64,000 nt of DNA, from NCBI GenBank assembly GCA_002224055.1, contig AZLU01000015.1:1-64000 (forward strand), in the 5' to 3' direction. Position numbers and translations under genes: made by a program. The notes below the pieces were generated by a model, which searched no databases, had not been told where the DNA came from, and saw only the letters and a list, made by a program, of their open reading frames with translations. Source of the DNA: Pezizomycotina sp. ARF18 (taxonomy: Eukaryota > Ascomycota). Positions 52,131 through 63,764 of the stretch are shown piece by piece (the stretch's first letter is position 1; the number at the start of each line of letters is the position of its first letter).

Positions 52131-53260
52131 TTACTGCGCTGGTCTAAATCCGATATATCCGTTTGTATTGTCGTGGAGGTAATCGTAATTTTTCAGCACG
52201 TCAGTACCAAGCAAGAGCTTCGAAGCCGTCGCAGGGCTCTCTGGCACGTTGCTCACGCTCGCCATCGTCTGCTGATTATCGTCGAGGATGGTCACGGTCG
52301 CGGACTGGACAGCATTCTTCAGACCCTTCATCTGAACAGCCGTTTGGGAGTTTGATAAAGAAATCGATATCGGCAGGTTCCCCTTTACACCGCCGATCGT
52401 CAAGCTTTGCAACGGGTTCTTCCAGAAGCCACCAGCGCCAGCAGTGCATTTCTTAGTCTGGAAGTTCGGCGCGCTGAGGGAGTTGAGACCGATGTAGACG
52501 CCGCGACGGGTAAGCACGTATCCGTTGCACGTGTTGGGCTGCCTTCCGAGCACCTCGTTGTACGGCACCGCGAACGGATTCCCTTCGCCAGCGGTGGCGG
52601 GGTACTTGTTTATTACCGGCGACCACATTCCAATTCCCAGCGTGACGGGACGTTCTGTTTCACCATGTTAATGTCCGTCGTGTACATCGATCTACCTTTG
52701 CTGTCGCACTCGTGAGTCTTCGAGTCCCATTGGCCGTTGCACCAGAATATCGCCGTGACGACGAACACTGGCATGGAATTCAGACTAAATATCGAGCCGA
52801 CGCCGTTGGTGGAGCTTAGGAATTGAGTCCAGAAGTTATACCAGTAACCCTCCCGCACGATTCCGGTAGACGAGTCGAAGCGATGGTCTATGTAGCCTTT
52901 CGCTTGGAGGTCGGATAGCGGGATGGTGAACAAGGGGTTTTTCATGGGGATAACGATGCCGACGGTGTCCAGGTCGATAGCTCCTTCCCAGGTACCGCCA
53001 TCACTGCCCTCCGTCCCGCGCCCTCTGGGACTTTTAGAAGGGTCTTTGGAGTATAAAAGGAATTGCACGGTCGGCGGCCTATCCCAGTTGCTACTGTGGT
53101 ACCAGGGTACAAGCCAGGCGTTGATATAATGGGAGTAATCTTCAGAGCGTTTCGACAGCGCGGTGACGTCTTGTATCGGGGAGGCACTAGCAAAGCCCCA
53201 GTTTAAAACGGAAGAGCTATAGAGGAGAGCCTGTAAGGCTTTTGTGGCGTGAACTTTCAT
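52131..53260 (-). CDS. Secreted aspartic-protease-like protein (pepsin/retropepsin fold, divergent)
   Basis: Minus-strand ATG at 53260 begins with a Sec signal (LQALLYSSSVLNWGFASA, cleaved probably near residue 28) and a KR site at about residues 35-37 that could be a Kex2 processing point. The mature part reads TVQFLLYSKDPSK, AIDLDTVGIVIP (where the first catalytic DTG would sit, here DTVG), YWYNFWTQFL, VFVVTAIFWCNGQW, TLGIGMWSPVINKYP, NPFAVPYNE, GYVLTRRGVYIGLNS, LPISISLS and the end LLGTDVLKNYDYLHD with GYIGFRPAQ. The last block is the usual C-terminal strand of A1-type aspartic proteases (ILGDxFLKNYYxxFD..IGFA), and LGIGM..NPF..GYVLTRRGVYIGL is seen in fungal secreted relatives. Total length is about 380 residues. 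A single frame change near 52620 divides it. Catalytic competence is doubtful because the DTG is not canonical. Confidence 0.55.
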
Positions 53261-53443
53261 TGTAAATGGAATATAGACGGGATGGTAAGGTAATCAGAGC
53301 GAGAGGTATGGTAATTAGAGTCCGGAATGATACTATAGAGATTTGAAGAGAAATAGATATGCTTACAGATGTCGGGATGGCGAGGTAGCGGGAGGAAGGT
53401 TGATGCTGTTTAGTGAATTCACAAAGAATGACGATCTGGCGTC

Positions 53444-53452
53444 CTTTTTATA
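53444..53452 (-). promoter_or_regulatory. TATA-like box of the protease-like gene
   Basis: On the minus strand this reads TATAAAAAG, about 185 bp upstream of the ATG at 53260. Position and sequence suit a fungal core promoter with a long leader. Confidence 0.35.
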
Positions 53453-54556
53453 CAAGCTGCCCACGGTTCCCAAAAATCTTCTCAGCAATTGCCGAACATC
53501 ATCGCGGATTAAGAAAAGCCAACAAGAAAGCTTGATCGCTTTAGCTTGTTGGACATAAAACACCGAGAGATCAAGCGTCGAACGAAAATAATGTGATCTT
53601 TCTTAATGAAGCCCAAGTCCCCCAAATAAAGCTCCATGAAATAAAGCTCCACTACTCTATCCATACGCTCAATCGAATTAGGTCAGCATGCATTACTTGG
53701 AGCCTCGACGGGTGTTCTGAGATTCGCCTTGATCCACCATCGCCAAGATCTTGATCTCTCGTCTAGACGCAACGCAATGCGAGTGATTCTCCTAGGTTAA
53801 AATTCTGTGAAACCCACTCGAGCTCATGCGCCAAATATAATGTGTCCGACAGGAGACGCCACCATCGAAGCCTTTCGCCTCCCGAAACCTGACCTTGGTG
53901 GGTCGACAATAATGCTCCAGCAGTATCTACTAAAGGTTAGCGAGGCTTCAAGAGTGCTCCCTTACTTGGCGTGCCTAAAAGTCTTACCCCTATAACCTCA
54001 TGCTAAGCCCTATCCCACTAATAGTACTAGACAGTATTAAGGCTCTGTGAGTGAGGAAGAAAACTACGCCCTAATAACCATTGCTCTTGGGCGGATGGGC
54101 AAATACGATCTTGCTCTATATATATCTTTATTATTGATTGATTCGATTTACTCTTGATATTTGCTCTTTAAATAGCAAGTTAAGTCGATATCTAGCGGAA
54201 ACAATAAATAGCCAAGAAAGAACAGAAAACGGACCATGATCAAGCAAGCGATAGTAATAATTCCGCGAAATAAATGATATCTCAATTGTTACGATATATT
54301 CAGACGTCCGAGTGCTTAAAATCATTATTATACGTAAATTGGCCTTTCACAATTCGAAATTCTGTGCGTTAACTAAGTAATTCCATTTTATTTAGCTCTT
54401 CATGCCTAATTTTGAATGAGCCTCTTCCTAACTGATCCAAAAATACGGTTCCAACTCTCAAGAAGCTAAAAGTTTCATTCTAGATTAAATCGTTGCGCAA
54501 CTTCCAAAAACCCGGTTGGGAACCTCTCCGGACCTGATTTCTCCCAATGAGATAAT
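53453..54556. other. Intergenic stretch
   Basis: No recognisable gene. Contains the direct phrase ATAAAGCTCC twice within 20 bp near 53628-53650. Confidence 0.35.
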
Positions 54557-55191
54557 CAAGAACTAGCCAAGTTCTCCTGCCTCCTCAGATTCATCCACGC
54601 TTCGCACTTCGGGTTCTGGTCGTGTTTATTGCCAATATAACACCTGGAAATGTATCTTTGGGAAAGTCAGTTCAGTTGAAGACAGATTAGAACACGATGC
54701 TGGGAGAAACTTACATCAGCAGCAGCCTTCATCTCTGCTTCGCTAAGCACTCTATAATGCTGGTCCTGAAATAAATCCGCGACTCTGGCGCCTGGGCAGT
54801 GCCTCGTCTTTATGTGCTTAATGCAGCTGCCGATAGAGGTGAAATCATATTGAGTAGTATTAATAACACTTTCCTGCTCACACTTCATGCAAATATATGG
54901 CTTCAGGTGTTTGCCAATACACCTTGAACAATCAATCGAGATGTTAGCTTACTATCCAAGTCCTTCTAAAAGCTTTGAGTCTTGAAATCGAGGAATTTTC
55001 CAGGTGCAGGGATACCTTTTGTAAGACGATAGATTTTTATGAGCCGTCCTACAGCTGGGACACACAATCTGAGATCCGTCGGAAGATTGTAAAAAAACAA
55101 CGAAGGCGTCAAGGAATGGTCCCATTGGAATATCAAAGTTTTTCACCAAAAATCTGCCAGAGCAATTGTCGCAATCAAGATAAAACCTCAT
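54557..55191 (-). CDS. Cys/His-rich putative zinc-binding protein
   Basis: Minus-strand ATG at 55191 opens MRFYLDCDNCSGRFLVKNFD. Cys pairs recur: CDNC, CPSCRTAH, CSRCIGKHLKPYICMKC, then GSCIKHIKTRHCPG (a C2H2-like Cys..H-x3/4-H spacing). The segment VADLFQDQHYRVLSEAEMK follows, and after an intron with GTAAGT donor (54714 leftwards, acceptor CAG near 54644) a last exon reads CYIGNKHDQNPKCEAW and MNLRRQENLASS with the stop at 54557. I do not recognise the family; DNA- or RNA-binding or a protein-interaction finger are both open. It lies in tandem with the C2H2 gene upstream. One or two frame slips are needed between the finger blocks. Confidence 0.5.
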
Positions 55192-55344
55192 GTAACGCGG
55201 ATCACCAGACGTAAAATTGTCTTCTACAGCGACCTGACGTACCGAACTACAACGAGGCTATAAGAGTGTGAGTCCATATCTAGTTAAACTCGAGGTTTTA
55301 AACAAAGTTTAAGGGTGAACCTACACATTCAACGTCAATAGTAG

Positions 55345-57445
55345 TCATATTAGCCATGCCGCCGCTGTTAGGGCACCAAAGTCACCATAAGGTCCGCCAT
55401 CAGATTCGCCAGGAGAACGACGAAGACTACTCCGGGACTTAGGTGCATTGTCGTAGGGGTTTCTCTCCGTCCCAGTTGACGCGTGTTGGAGCGCCAGGTT
55501 GAACTTCGTTCTTTCCATAGTATCGGTTGGTATTTTCCCCGATTCTAATGGCACGTCTACCCCAGCTTTGCAGCTTTCTTGTAAGTTCGTTAAAGTTCCT
55601 TTCTCCTGCTCCTGTATCTTGTCTCCTATTACATTTTTAATATCTTCTCCTTCCCTAACTTCAAGGCCCAAGACAGTATTGAGCTCCCGAAGCGCTATTT
55701 CTTCCATATGAAAGCAGATATGGGAGATGAGTTCTGAGGCCTGAGCCACGAAGGTGTACCGGCAGAATGGACACCGAGTAGATGCTCCCGGCTCGTACTG
55801 AAAGACTTCCTTGGCAAAAAGAGAGCCAATTCCGCGGCTTCTAAACTGGTTCCTCTGGTAGTCCTTCACAGAGCACCTCCCGGTGGTTTGCCCAGCAATG
55901 TGCTCCAAAGCACTCCACTGTCTGATACCAAGTGTTGCATCTTTCAATGGTGCACTGGAAAGTAGCGATTTTTCTGTGAACATGATATTCGTGTGCCCAC
56001 CAATGCTTTCGGTTCGCAAATCTAGTCATATGTTGACTGCATTTGCCGAAGGTACATATGTAAGGTTTAATGTCGGAAAGCAAATGCTTCCTATTTGAAG
56101 ATATGTGTTACTGAAGATTAATTCAACGCTCACGATGGAAGTATGAAATTCTCAAAGGTGTGCAAGCTCATACCTCCAAGCCTTTGGATCCAGCACCGAT
56201 TTTTCGAGTAATTCGCCACATAGGGGACATACAGAGGGTGCACTAGGACCTAGATCTGCCGGAGCTAGTATTACCTCCGCTATTATGACATCCAAGGTAT
56301 GTTAGCTAGCCTTCGAGAACTAATAGGTTGTAATTTACGAAATATTTGCAAGACGTCGGAATATCCCCGTACATAATCCCGAATAATTCGTTGAAGCAAC
56401 CGACACGGCGTAGGTGACCTCGTACTGCTGCGGCACAATTGCTTTATGGGGTATTTGCCAATAATGGATGACGATGGATATACCGAGAAGTTTTCCGCGT
56501 CCGAACCGTTTCCCGTCTCTGATTTTATTATTTCCAATTCGTTTCTGTCGCTCCAGACCATCCTTTAAGCTATGAGGTAAATTCCACAATTGCTCTGCCA
56601 TTCTTCTTAAAAAGTCTTGATCTCCTTCTGGAAAGTTATCTAGGAGCCTTTTTTCGTGATGATCCTTAGGCGTCATGTCGTATCTTCCGATTACCTCAAG
56701 TTTATTTGTGCTGTCCTCTTCTTGGATATCGGCCTCCATACTTTTCATGGCATCCACCAAGAAACCCCCTAGTAAGCAAAAGTCTGCACTAAAGCTTAAG
56801 AAATCCTCACTAAGCCTTTTAAATGCAATTGCATCAGGCATTACATCGTCAATGCTCTCTGTGAATACGCAATCTACAGACGGTTATTCAACAAATCCCA
56901 TATTATGCTTTACTTTTACTCCTCAATATGTGTTCATAATAATACGTACTGGTCTCTCCGTAATCATCCTCCTTTTTAAAGAAACAAGGTTGATCCCGTT
57001 CAATCAAAGCAGTCGATAGAACGATGTCTATCTTCTCTTCTAGAACACTTAGTCTCAGGTATTCGTCGCAATTCAATGCTATATCTCTAGCGATCGGTTC
57101 TGCTCCTATGACTTAGCTCAATTCTCATGTAGTTCTTATTCCCTCAAACAATATACTCATTAATCCACAGTTGTGCTGTTCGATGACTGATAATGATTTT
57201 AATACCTCGTCTCAAAGGCGAAATAAAACCTTTGAGAGCTCCGAACAAAGATACTCTCAAGTCCTCTGACAGTTCTAGTAGCCGATCGAGCTTTCCATCG
57301 TTGATATGAAGGTCCAGGCTCCATAATTTGATCTTATCAAGTTCGTCTTTGATTGATTCATTGGGGTGATTCTGAGCGAACGTGCTATAACATTTCAGGA
57401 TTACACTTATTGCTTCGGGAACAATAGAGGTTTCGCTCGAAATAT
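55345..57445 (-). CDS. Fungal C2H2 zinc-finger protein with N-terminal helical domain
   Basis: Coding sequence runs leftwards from about 57445, though the exact start was not found. The N-terminal helical part includes ILKCYSTFAQNHPNESIKD, LWSLDLHINDGKLDRLLEL and LGALKGF-type LFGALKGFISPLRRG, then LSVLEEKIDIVLSTALIER. A middle part (about 56335-56841) holds the spacer ending IPHKAIVPQQYE. The finger region starts APSVCPLCGELL and LDPKAW, then an intron of about 75 bp with GTATGA donor near 56174, then LSDIKPYICTFGKCSQHM, RFANRKHWWAHEYHVH, FQCTIERC and CPFCRYTF..HICFHMEEIALREL. This order (CPLC / DIKPYICTF..C / H..E..H / H-x3-H-x-EEIAL) is the standard layout of a large Pezizomycotina family of uncharacterised C2H2 proteins, likely nuclear. 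The C-terminus is Ser/Pro-rich and ends at 55345. Several frame changes occur; some are introns. Confidence 0.7.
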
Positions 57446-57979
57446 AATTACCGTGATCCAGGTTTAGTCAGTAGTGTCAGGCATTCTTTCGAAGATACAG
57501 TTCAATTATACAATGGTAATAATTCGAATCATCATCTTATAACTGTAAAGTTGGCAATTTTGGTTCCTTTTGTCGAGGCAAAGGACAATTTCTTATACTT
57601 TCCTAACATCAATTACGAGGCTGAAGGATCGGGGAAGATCATCAGACTGAAAATTCTCATCCGCTTAATATTTGTCTGATTGGATATATTGTCCTCAGCC
57701 TACAGATCCCTCTGCATATTTACAGGTGGCTACGTTAACGTTCGTGATATAACATTACAGCAACCAACAAGGCTGAAGCCTTGCTATAGCATTTCCCCAA
57801 TCTGAAAGTTCAAAATTCGCTCATAGTCTGAAATCAACCTACTATATATGAGAATCCAACGCCTTGCTACTTGTGCAAGTAAAATATTTTTCTTCAAATG
57901 CATCTTTTTACCTCTTCCGTTGTCCGTGGCCACCGTCTATATATATCTACAATACTCGATCTTTTTCATTTCAATTAAT
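57446..57979. promoter_or_regulatory. Shared divergent promoter region of the C2H2 and DUF7580 genes
   Basis: About 530 bp separate the two head-to-head genes. TATATATAT at 57938-57946 sits about 35 bp before the DUF7580 ATG at 57980 and is a good core box. No clear box was seen for the C2H2 gene. Confidence 0.45.
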
Positions 57980-60088
57980 ATGTCGGGATTTGAGATTGTT
58001 GGAGTTATCCTTGCGGTTCTCGCACTTGCAGATCCTCTTTCAAGGCCAATAAAAGTCTTAACAGGGACTCTTTCAAAGTCCAGCAGTTTTGAACACGCCA
58101 TTAATACCGCTTTTCTGCACGTCCTAATCTACCGCGGGATGTTTAAAAAAACATGCATTGACCTTTTTAAGTTCTTAGGTCGTGATCAAAAGGAATTAGG
58201 ATACATGTTTGAGGATCTTAAGCACCCTAACTGGACTGACAAGGGTTGGGAGAGTAACATCACGGCACGACTTGGTAATTCAGGTAGCGATGTGGGTATG
58301 CCGATGAGATTAGTATTGATGAACTTCAAGGAATTAAAAAGACTGGTCGACGAAGTCTCCCATAGCAAGGTGGGCGAATATCTTGGTTCACATAAGTTTT
58401 ATGAATATCATTGACCACTTATATATTTAGTTTTGGTCGACACCTCTAATTGCTTTCGTTCAGGCATTCGATATGACTAAGATGCCGGACGAAGGTCAGA
58501 GAAAAATGAAAACCACCGAAAAGGGGCATTGGGCATTGCATGAGAAGAAAATCAACAACCATATCAATGAACTGAGAAAGTCCGTAAAGCTTTTGAAATC
58601 CATCGTGGACGACTTCCTCCGCATTTCGAGCCGACGTTTTTCCCTTGACACATTACCCCTCAGACCAGAAGCATAAGCAAGAAATGGAAGGATGTAAATC
58701 TGGTTATAAGTTCGTCCAGAGTGATTTCAGAACAATTCTCTCTGGTATTCCAGCGTCGCTGCTTGTGCCATTCAATGCATCTCCGGCTTGACTTGGACTT
58801 GATTGGACAAGTTCAGGCCCTGCAAGAGCACACTCTTCATGATTCAATTTTAAATACCAGATCGCTTCCCGGCGTGTTTCAAGTTTAATCACGATCGACA
58901 ATAGAGAGGAACTCCCTAATACAGGCTCGGCCGGTTCCCGTGCGCCGACTTGCGACATCCGAGTCCTACAGGAGTTAGAAATAAAAAGTAATCTCTGGGC
59001 TGTCATAGGAGCAGAGTCTGCTCCCTCAGATCTCGTCCATCGTCTATTAAATTCAAAGAAAATGCCTCCACGTCGAAACAATATCCTATCTGCGCCGGCA
59101 CTTTCCACTCCTACCATCGCGAAGCAAGCATCTTTACCGATCCCTGAAAGGAAAAGAAAGTTGAACGACGCATGGACTGTACATGTGTTGAAAAGAATTC
59201 GCCCGGAGAATGAACCTGACTTTTTACCGGAGATGCCCACCCCGCCGCCGCCGCCGTCGACAGCTTCATCTTCCAGTTTCTCTAACAACAACGATAATGG
59301 ATCAGTAGCCAACCCGATGCTACCATCCTTTGCGGAATATTTCCACCCCATGGCTAATTTATGCAAGCTTTTCTCACGCCTTCCACTGCCAGACGGCTGC
59401 AATACCGCTTTAGGCTTCATACCAGACGGAGAAGAGCTGAAATATGTTCTATACGACAAGCCTGAGTGTTATCGCAGTGGAAATGGGGTGCATGCCAATC
59501 TAACCTTACGAAATCTCATCCGAAGGGAAAATCTTACGGTAAACTGTAAGCTGAGGTTAGCTTATCACATTTCAAGCGCCCTCTTACAGCTTCACCCGCG
59601 CCCCTGGTTTAAAGTCGGTTGGCGAAGCCAAGATATTCTTTTGCTTAAAAATCCCTACTATGGTAGTGAAAACATTGGTAGCGCAGGAAGGACTACTGCT
59701 AAATGGTTCCATACGCGTTGAGGGATCTTACAGAGCAGGGACCTTGCAACAGTCCTTTGTCTTTATACGCGTCGCCTGTTTACAGACTCGCTATCTTACT
59801 ACTTGAAGTAGGTGAAGACGAACCGATGGAAGATCATTTGTTCATTTGGGCGAGATGCAGGCGGCTCGAAGGAGGCTAAACACAAATAAAGTCAGGGAAA
59901 ACCTCGGGGAAACCTATTGGGATGTTGTCAAGACGTGTTTGGAATGGCATAAACGGACTCATCTGGGCAGTCCAAGTGATTTGACCAAAGAGGAGGTGCA
60001 GAAGGAGTTCTTTGAGGCTGTTGTCGATCGGCTAAAACGCTGCCTCGATTGGCAAGAAAGATCCCTCTGCATTACACCATACGAATAG
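57980..60088 (+). CDS. DUF7580-type fungal protein (HeLo-like N-terminus)
   Basis: The ATG at 57980 is chosen because MSGFEIVGVILAVLALADPL matches the usual start of the family (MSGxEIVGVVLGxxPL), which forms a HeLo-like helical head. Exon 1 ends at 58369 (..EVSHSK); a 94-bp intron with GTGGGC donor and TTCGTTCAG acceptor (58463) joins in frame to AFDMTKMPDEGQRKMK. A helical stretch (INNHINELRKSVKLLKSIVD) follows. The C-terminal DUF7580 part has CLCHSMHLRLDLDL, FAEYFHPMANLCKLF, LRNLIRRENL, LRLAYHISSALLQLHPRPWF, DILLLKNPY, VYRLAILLLEVGED, YWDVVKTCLEWHKR and FFEAVVDRLKRCLDW. This kinase-like degenerate fold is common in ascomycete proteins of unknown role, some linked with prion-inhibition/propagation or incompatibility-type genes. 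A proline run (PTPPPPPS) interrupts the C-terminal half. The frame changes a few times, as in the other genes. Confidence 0.7.
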
Positions 60089-61472
60089 AAGCAAGAACGG
60101 ATCTCAAACTTTATGATATCGATACTTGAGTAATTACACCAGTATAATGTTTATACTGATAGATACACAACGTAAAACATTCCACATATGGTACCGTAAA
60201 TAGTAATTGATGCACCTACTAGAAAGTCGCATCCCGCACACGAGCTTATGCGTCTTTAGTACTAAAACTCGAATAAGAGAGCTCATCTTAAGGCCCGGCT
60301 TTCTCGTCGAAAGTGTGATGAGCAATCGCCAATACAGGACGAGTTTGGTAAATTGACTGCAATCCCACGATTAAATCGTGTATGTCTGTCAGGATGCGCA
60401 TCGCGAAGCATCGTGAAGCGTGGCGAGGCGAGTGCAGATATATGACAATAATTTGGATATCCGAACCAATATATTTGCCACAATCAATCGATACAATACC
60501 ATTTGGGTCAGTACGAATGGTACCAAGAGATTTCAGTGATGGTAATACAACTTCCCGCAAATGATCAGCGTCAATAACACTGCTGCACGTGGTAGTACAA
60601 ATTCCTCGCTAAAAATGTTCTAGACCCGGTTAGCTTGCTTCTTACCCTCTCACAAGTGTTTCCTTTTGGCGTTGAACCCCCATCTTTTTTTAGCGCGAAA
60701 CCCTTGCTTCACCTCCGATAGTAACGGATTTTTCAAAAACCCAACGCACCTCTAGTATCGCGTCGCACCAATGTGCTAACACATCCCTGAGGGTTTCTCC
60801 TCAACAGCCCTCCCACCTGATACTCCCCCTCTTCGTACCCGTTCTGATGCGGCAGAGGCAGCTACCCGGCCGCCGCTGCCCTACTCAATCCGCCGCATCT
60901 ATCGAGATCAGACCACTACCCACGAGCCCGTGTGTCGATCAATGCTCAGGTTTCACGAAGCTGCTGCACCGTTATTTGACGTTACACCACGGTTCCTTTT
61001 TCGAATTATTTCCAAAACGTTTCCTGTGTCATGCATACGCAGGGAGCCAGAGATAGCCGTGCTCTGCCGTTTGATTCCTCTGAGACACAGCCAGCGAACG
61101 TTTAAAAACGAGAAAGGTCTCCACAGGCGCCGTTAGCCTGTGCTCTAAACTATTAGGTTGTCTTATATCTCTGACCCTCGTTATTCAATCTCCCCGCACC
61201 CCACTCTCGTTCATATATAAACCTAGCTTCACTAAAGGTCGATAATGTCTCTGATCGCTCGCTGACATCCCTGTACTAGTTTGCGTAGCGACCGTTGAAT
61301 TTAAAGAGCCGCCAAACTTCCGCAAAAAAAAATTTGGAGCCGCTTCCTGGACATCCGCTTCGTTCCAGCCGAAGGCACAATCTCCTCCGGATTTTTCAAT
61401 TTCCACAATATCTTTCTCAGCTTCGTCAATCATATCTGTCTCAGACTTCTAGCCAAAAAAAGATCAGTTGCA
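60089..61472. other. Intergenic stretch with a TATA box
   Basis: No gene recognised. The right half is GC-richer and pyrimidine-rich, as expected for the promoter of the next gene; TATATAA at 61214-61220 precedes its ATG by about 255 bp. Confidence 0.4.
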
Positions 61473-61999
61473 ATGACCATGTGCTGGTCTGCGATTGAGC
61501 TCGAAGTACGCGATATAATTCAACATCCCCGCCACGTTTCCACCAATGATCTCAAACTAAACACATCCACTCCCTTTCACTAAATAAAAAACCTTCTATA
61601 GTGCGGTCATATAGTCCTAAAAACCCAATCCATCTGCTGCGAAAAGCTCATCGGCTTCGAGTACATAAACCCCCTCTCCTGCTTCCTCTGCGACACCGAA
61701 CTCCTCCTCGACAACTACACCCTCTCCTCCTTCTGCAAGCAAAAGCTCGGCATAAAACCATGGTACAAAGTCGTTTTCACGGGCTACGCGAAGGATATAA
61801 GCGACGGCGAAGAAGACGACGGAGACGAATTACAGCAGGCGACGATATTTTTGTACGATAATTTGGGAATATTATTGAGGCTACGCCGCCGCCGAAGCAG
61901 AAGGGGAGGAAGAAATGGACCAATGAGAGGCTGGAGGAGTTTTTGATGTGGGAGATTAGTCTGGGGAGGGTGGTAGATTTGGCGAAGGAGGCGAAATAG
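61473..61999 (+). CDS. Small cysteine-rich protein of the CWS..CGH type, unknown function
   Basis: Exon 1 is 61473-61505 (MTMCWSAIELE), with GTACGC donor; the 96-bp intron ends TTCTATAG at 61601 with a CACTAAA branch-like site. Exon 2 continues in frame as CGHIVLKTQSICCEKL, then INPLSCFLCDTELLLDNY, FCKQKLGIKPWYKVVF and an acidic stretch DGEEDDGDELQQ. The C-terminal part, after one frame change near 61865, reads GRKKWTNERLEEFLMWEI and ends at TAG 61999. Many ascomycetes carry short proteins that begin CW...F.CGH and have further Cys pairs, probably zinc-binding; none that I know has an assigned role. An alternative splice from a GT at 61973 to an acceptor at 62116 would join in phase to SACYVSLYGIVFEKK and extend the protein. 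Confidence 0.55.
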
Positions 62000-63764
62000 T
62001 CAATCTCGATGATGTACATATGGTTACGGAAACAAACTCTGTAATGTATCCCGCTGAGTGATTTCGCGGAACCTCTGGAAGGTGGGCTAATCAGAAGTTC
62101 TAATCGATCTTCTCAGGCCTTCAGTGCCTGTTACGTATCGCTCTACGGTATTGTCTTCGAGAAGAAGGCTTATAACGACGGGGAGTACTCGCCGTTCTTT
62201 GAACAAAATCGGGTAAAAAAAAAAAGAAAAAAAGCACGACACGATATCATATATCATATATCTCCTTATCTTCCTTCATTTCATCTTATGTAACGGCGTT
62301 AAACAGCCATCTCATGATCGGCGTTTTTATTGATTTCTCACGGTCACCAGATCTAACGATCCAACTATGTTGTTTTGTACTGTGTCGAAAAAAGCGATCC
62401 CTTTCGTAATTAGCATATTTCCTACTTATACCAAAAACGTTTTAACTTCAGTTCTGGAAGGCTGTCGTCGTGCCATATTTCCATTTTGTATATAGTCAGA
62501 AAGCTCACCTGGAACTCCATCCATGAAGAATTTACATCGATAGTTCCATCCAGATAGGCGATTCATTGCCGATAACCCTTCGATTCTCTGCTCGTTCTCT
62601 GGGGTAGTTCTATCGATCGTCGTATTTCAATTGGCCAAAAGTAATCACGGAAGCTATGTCATGCAGATAGAAGGATTGGAGTCCGGCTAAAGTGGTTCAC
62701 ATCTCCACGCTCATATCGCTAATTATAGCAGCCGAATTATAACGCTCATACAGCTGGGATCTCGATAATAGTGCATTCCTGAGTTTCAGATGACTTTTTT
62801 CTCCATGGCATTGATGACAGGCTCTATCCGAGGTTTCACATTATATTGATGATTCTAAGGTTAGTTCCATCAATTGCAATGCACTGATAGCTGACGGAGA
62901 AAGTTACATTCAAAGCTATGGGCTTCGCCATGAAGCAATCGTGTTGGAATTAAATATGAGTTCAAATTCATGTGCAACATAACTACAAAGTATAATTTCA
63001 TCTCTTCAATTTGGAATAAGGTCTCACTATGATCATACTAGAATAAAGCGACAAGCATCTTCACGTAAACCTTACGACGCAAATTGCCCACTAGACACAA
63101 AGCTCACGCGCGAAATAGAGAAGAGGGACGTCCTTCATAATTTGAGAGCAATAGCGACCGTACTTGTAATTTTAAATCTCGAAAATACTTAGAATATAGA
63201 GCTTAGCCTGGTTGATCTCCACATCCTGTGATTTTGCTTGCACAGGAGCACAGATACCGCTCATCCCGATTCTAACTACCCATCATACCGCAATTGCAAC
63301 ATTCTCCCATAAGGCTATTGGCATCTGGCCCGCTTTTCAAAGATATCTAAATCGCCAAAACAGACCGTTTGATCCTACTACTACGAACAACCATGCGATA
63401 TTATACCATGGATCTGAAATGCCACCATTCGCAAAAAGCCAACATAGCAATTACGGCAAGAGGCACAGGCATGTAAGCGCGTTTGTTGTTGCTACATCGA
63501 CCCCGCCAATAGCTATAGCTACGGGGATAGTGTACCGCCTGTTTGATGAGGTTATTCCCTGTAAGCGCAGCAAAAAAAAATATATCAGATCCTTCCGAAA
63601 GCCGTAGGATTACGGGAAGGCTGTTCCTTGCATAAGCGCCCGGCAAGGTATCGGTACCCACGATCTAGAACGAGATCTTCTAGTTGGCTATTGGGAACGC
63701 GATCACCTTTTTTTTTCTTCTTCATTTTATACTTGCTACTCGAGATGTCGTTATTCGATGCGCT
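62000..63764. other. Intergenic stretch with one possible exon
   Basis: 62117-62213 reads SACYVSLYGIVFEKKAYNDG with an acceptor (TTCTCAG) before it and a GTAAAA after it, so it may be a further exon of the gene to the left. Beyond that I recognise nothing; the 131-codon frame at 63212-63607 lacks family features. Confidence 0.3.

Noticed and set aside
58704-59459. 251-codon minus-strand frame
   Set aside because: Lies opposite conserved DUF7580 coding sequence; it is a shadow.
3860-61999. Programmed frameshifting as an explanation for the many frame changes
   Set aside because: Slips differ in position and direction, occur in unrelated genes and share no slippery-stop signal; indels are simpler.
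63212-63607. 131-codon plus-strand frame near the window end
   Set aside because: No family resemblance and no promoter context.
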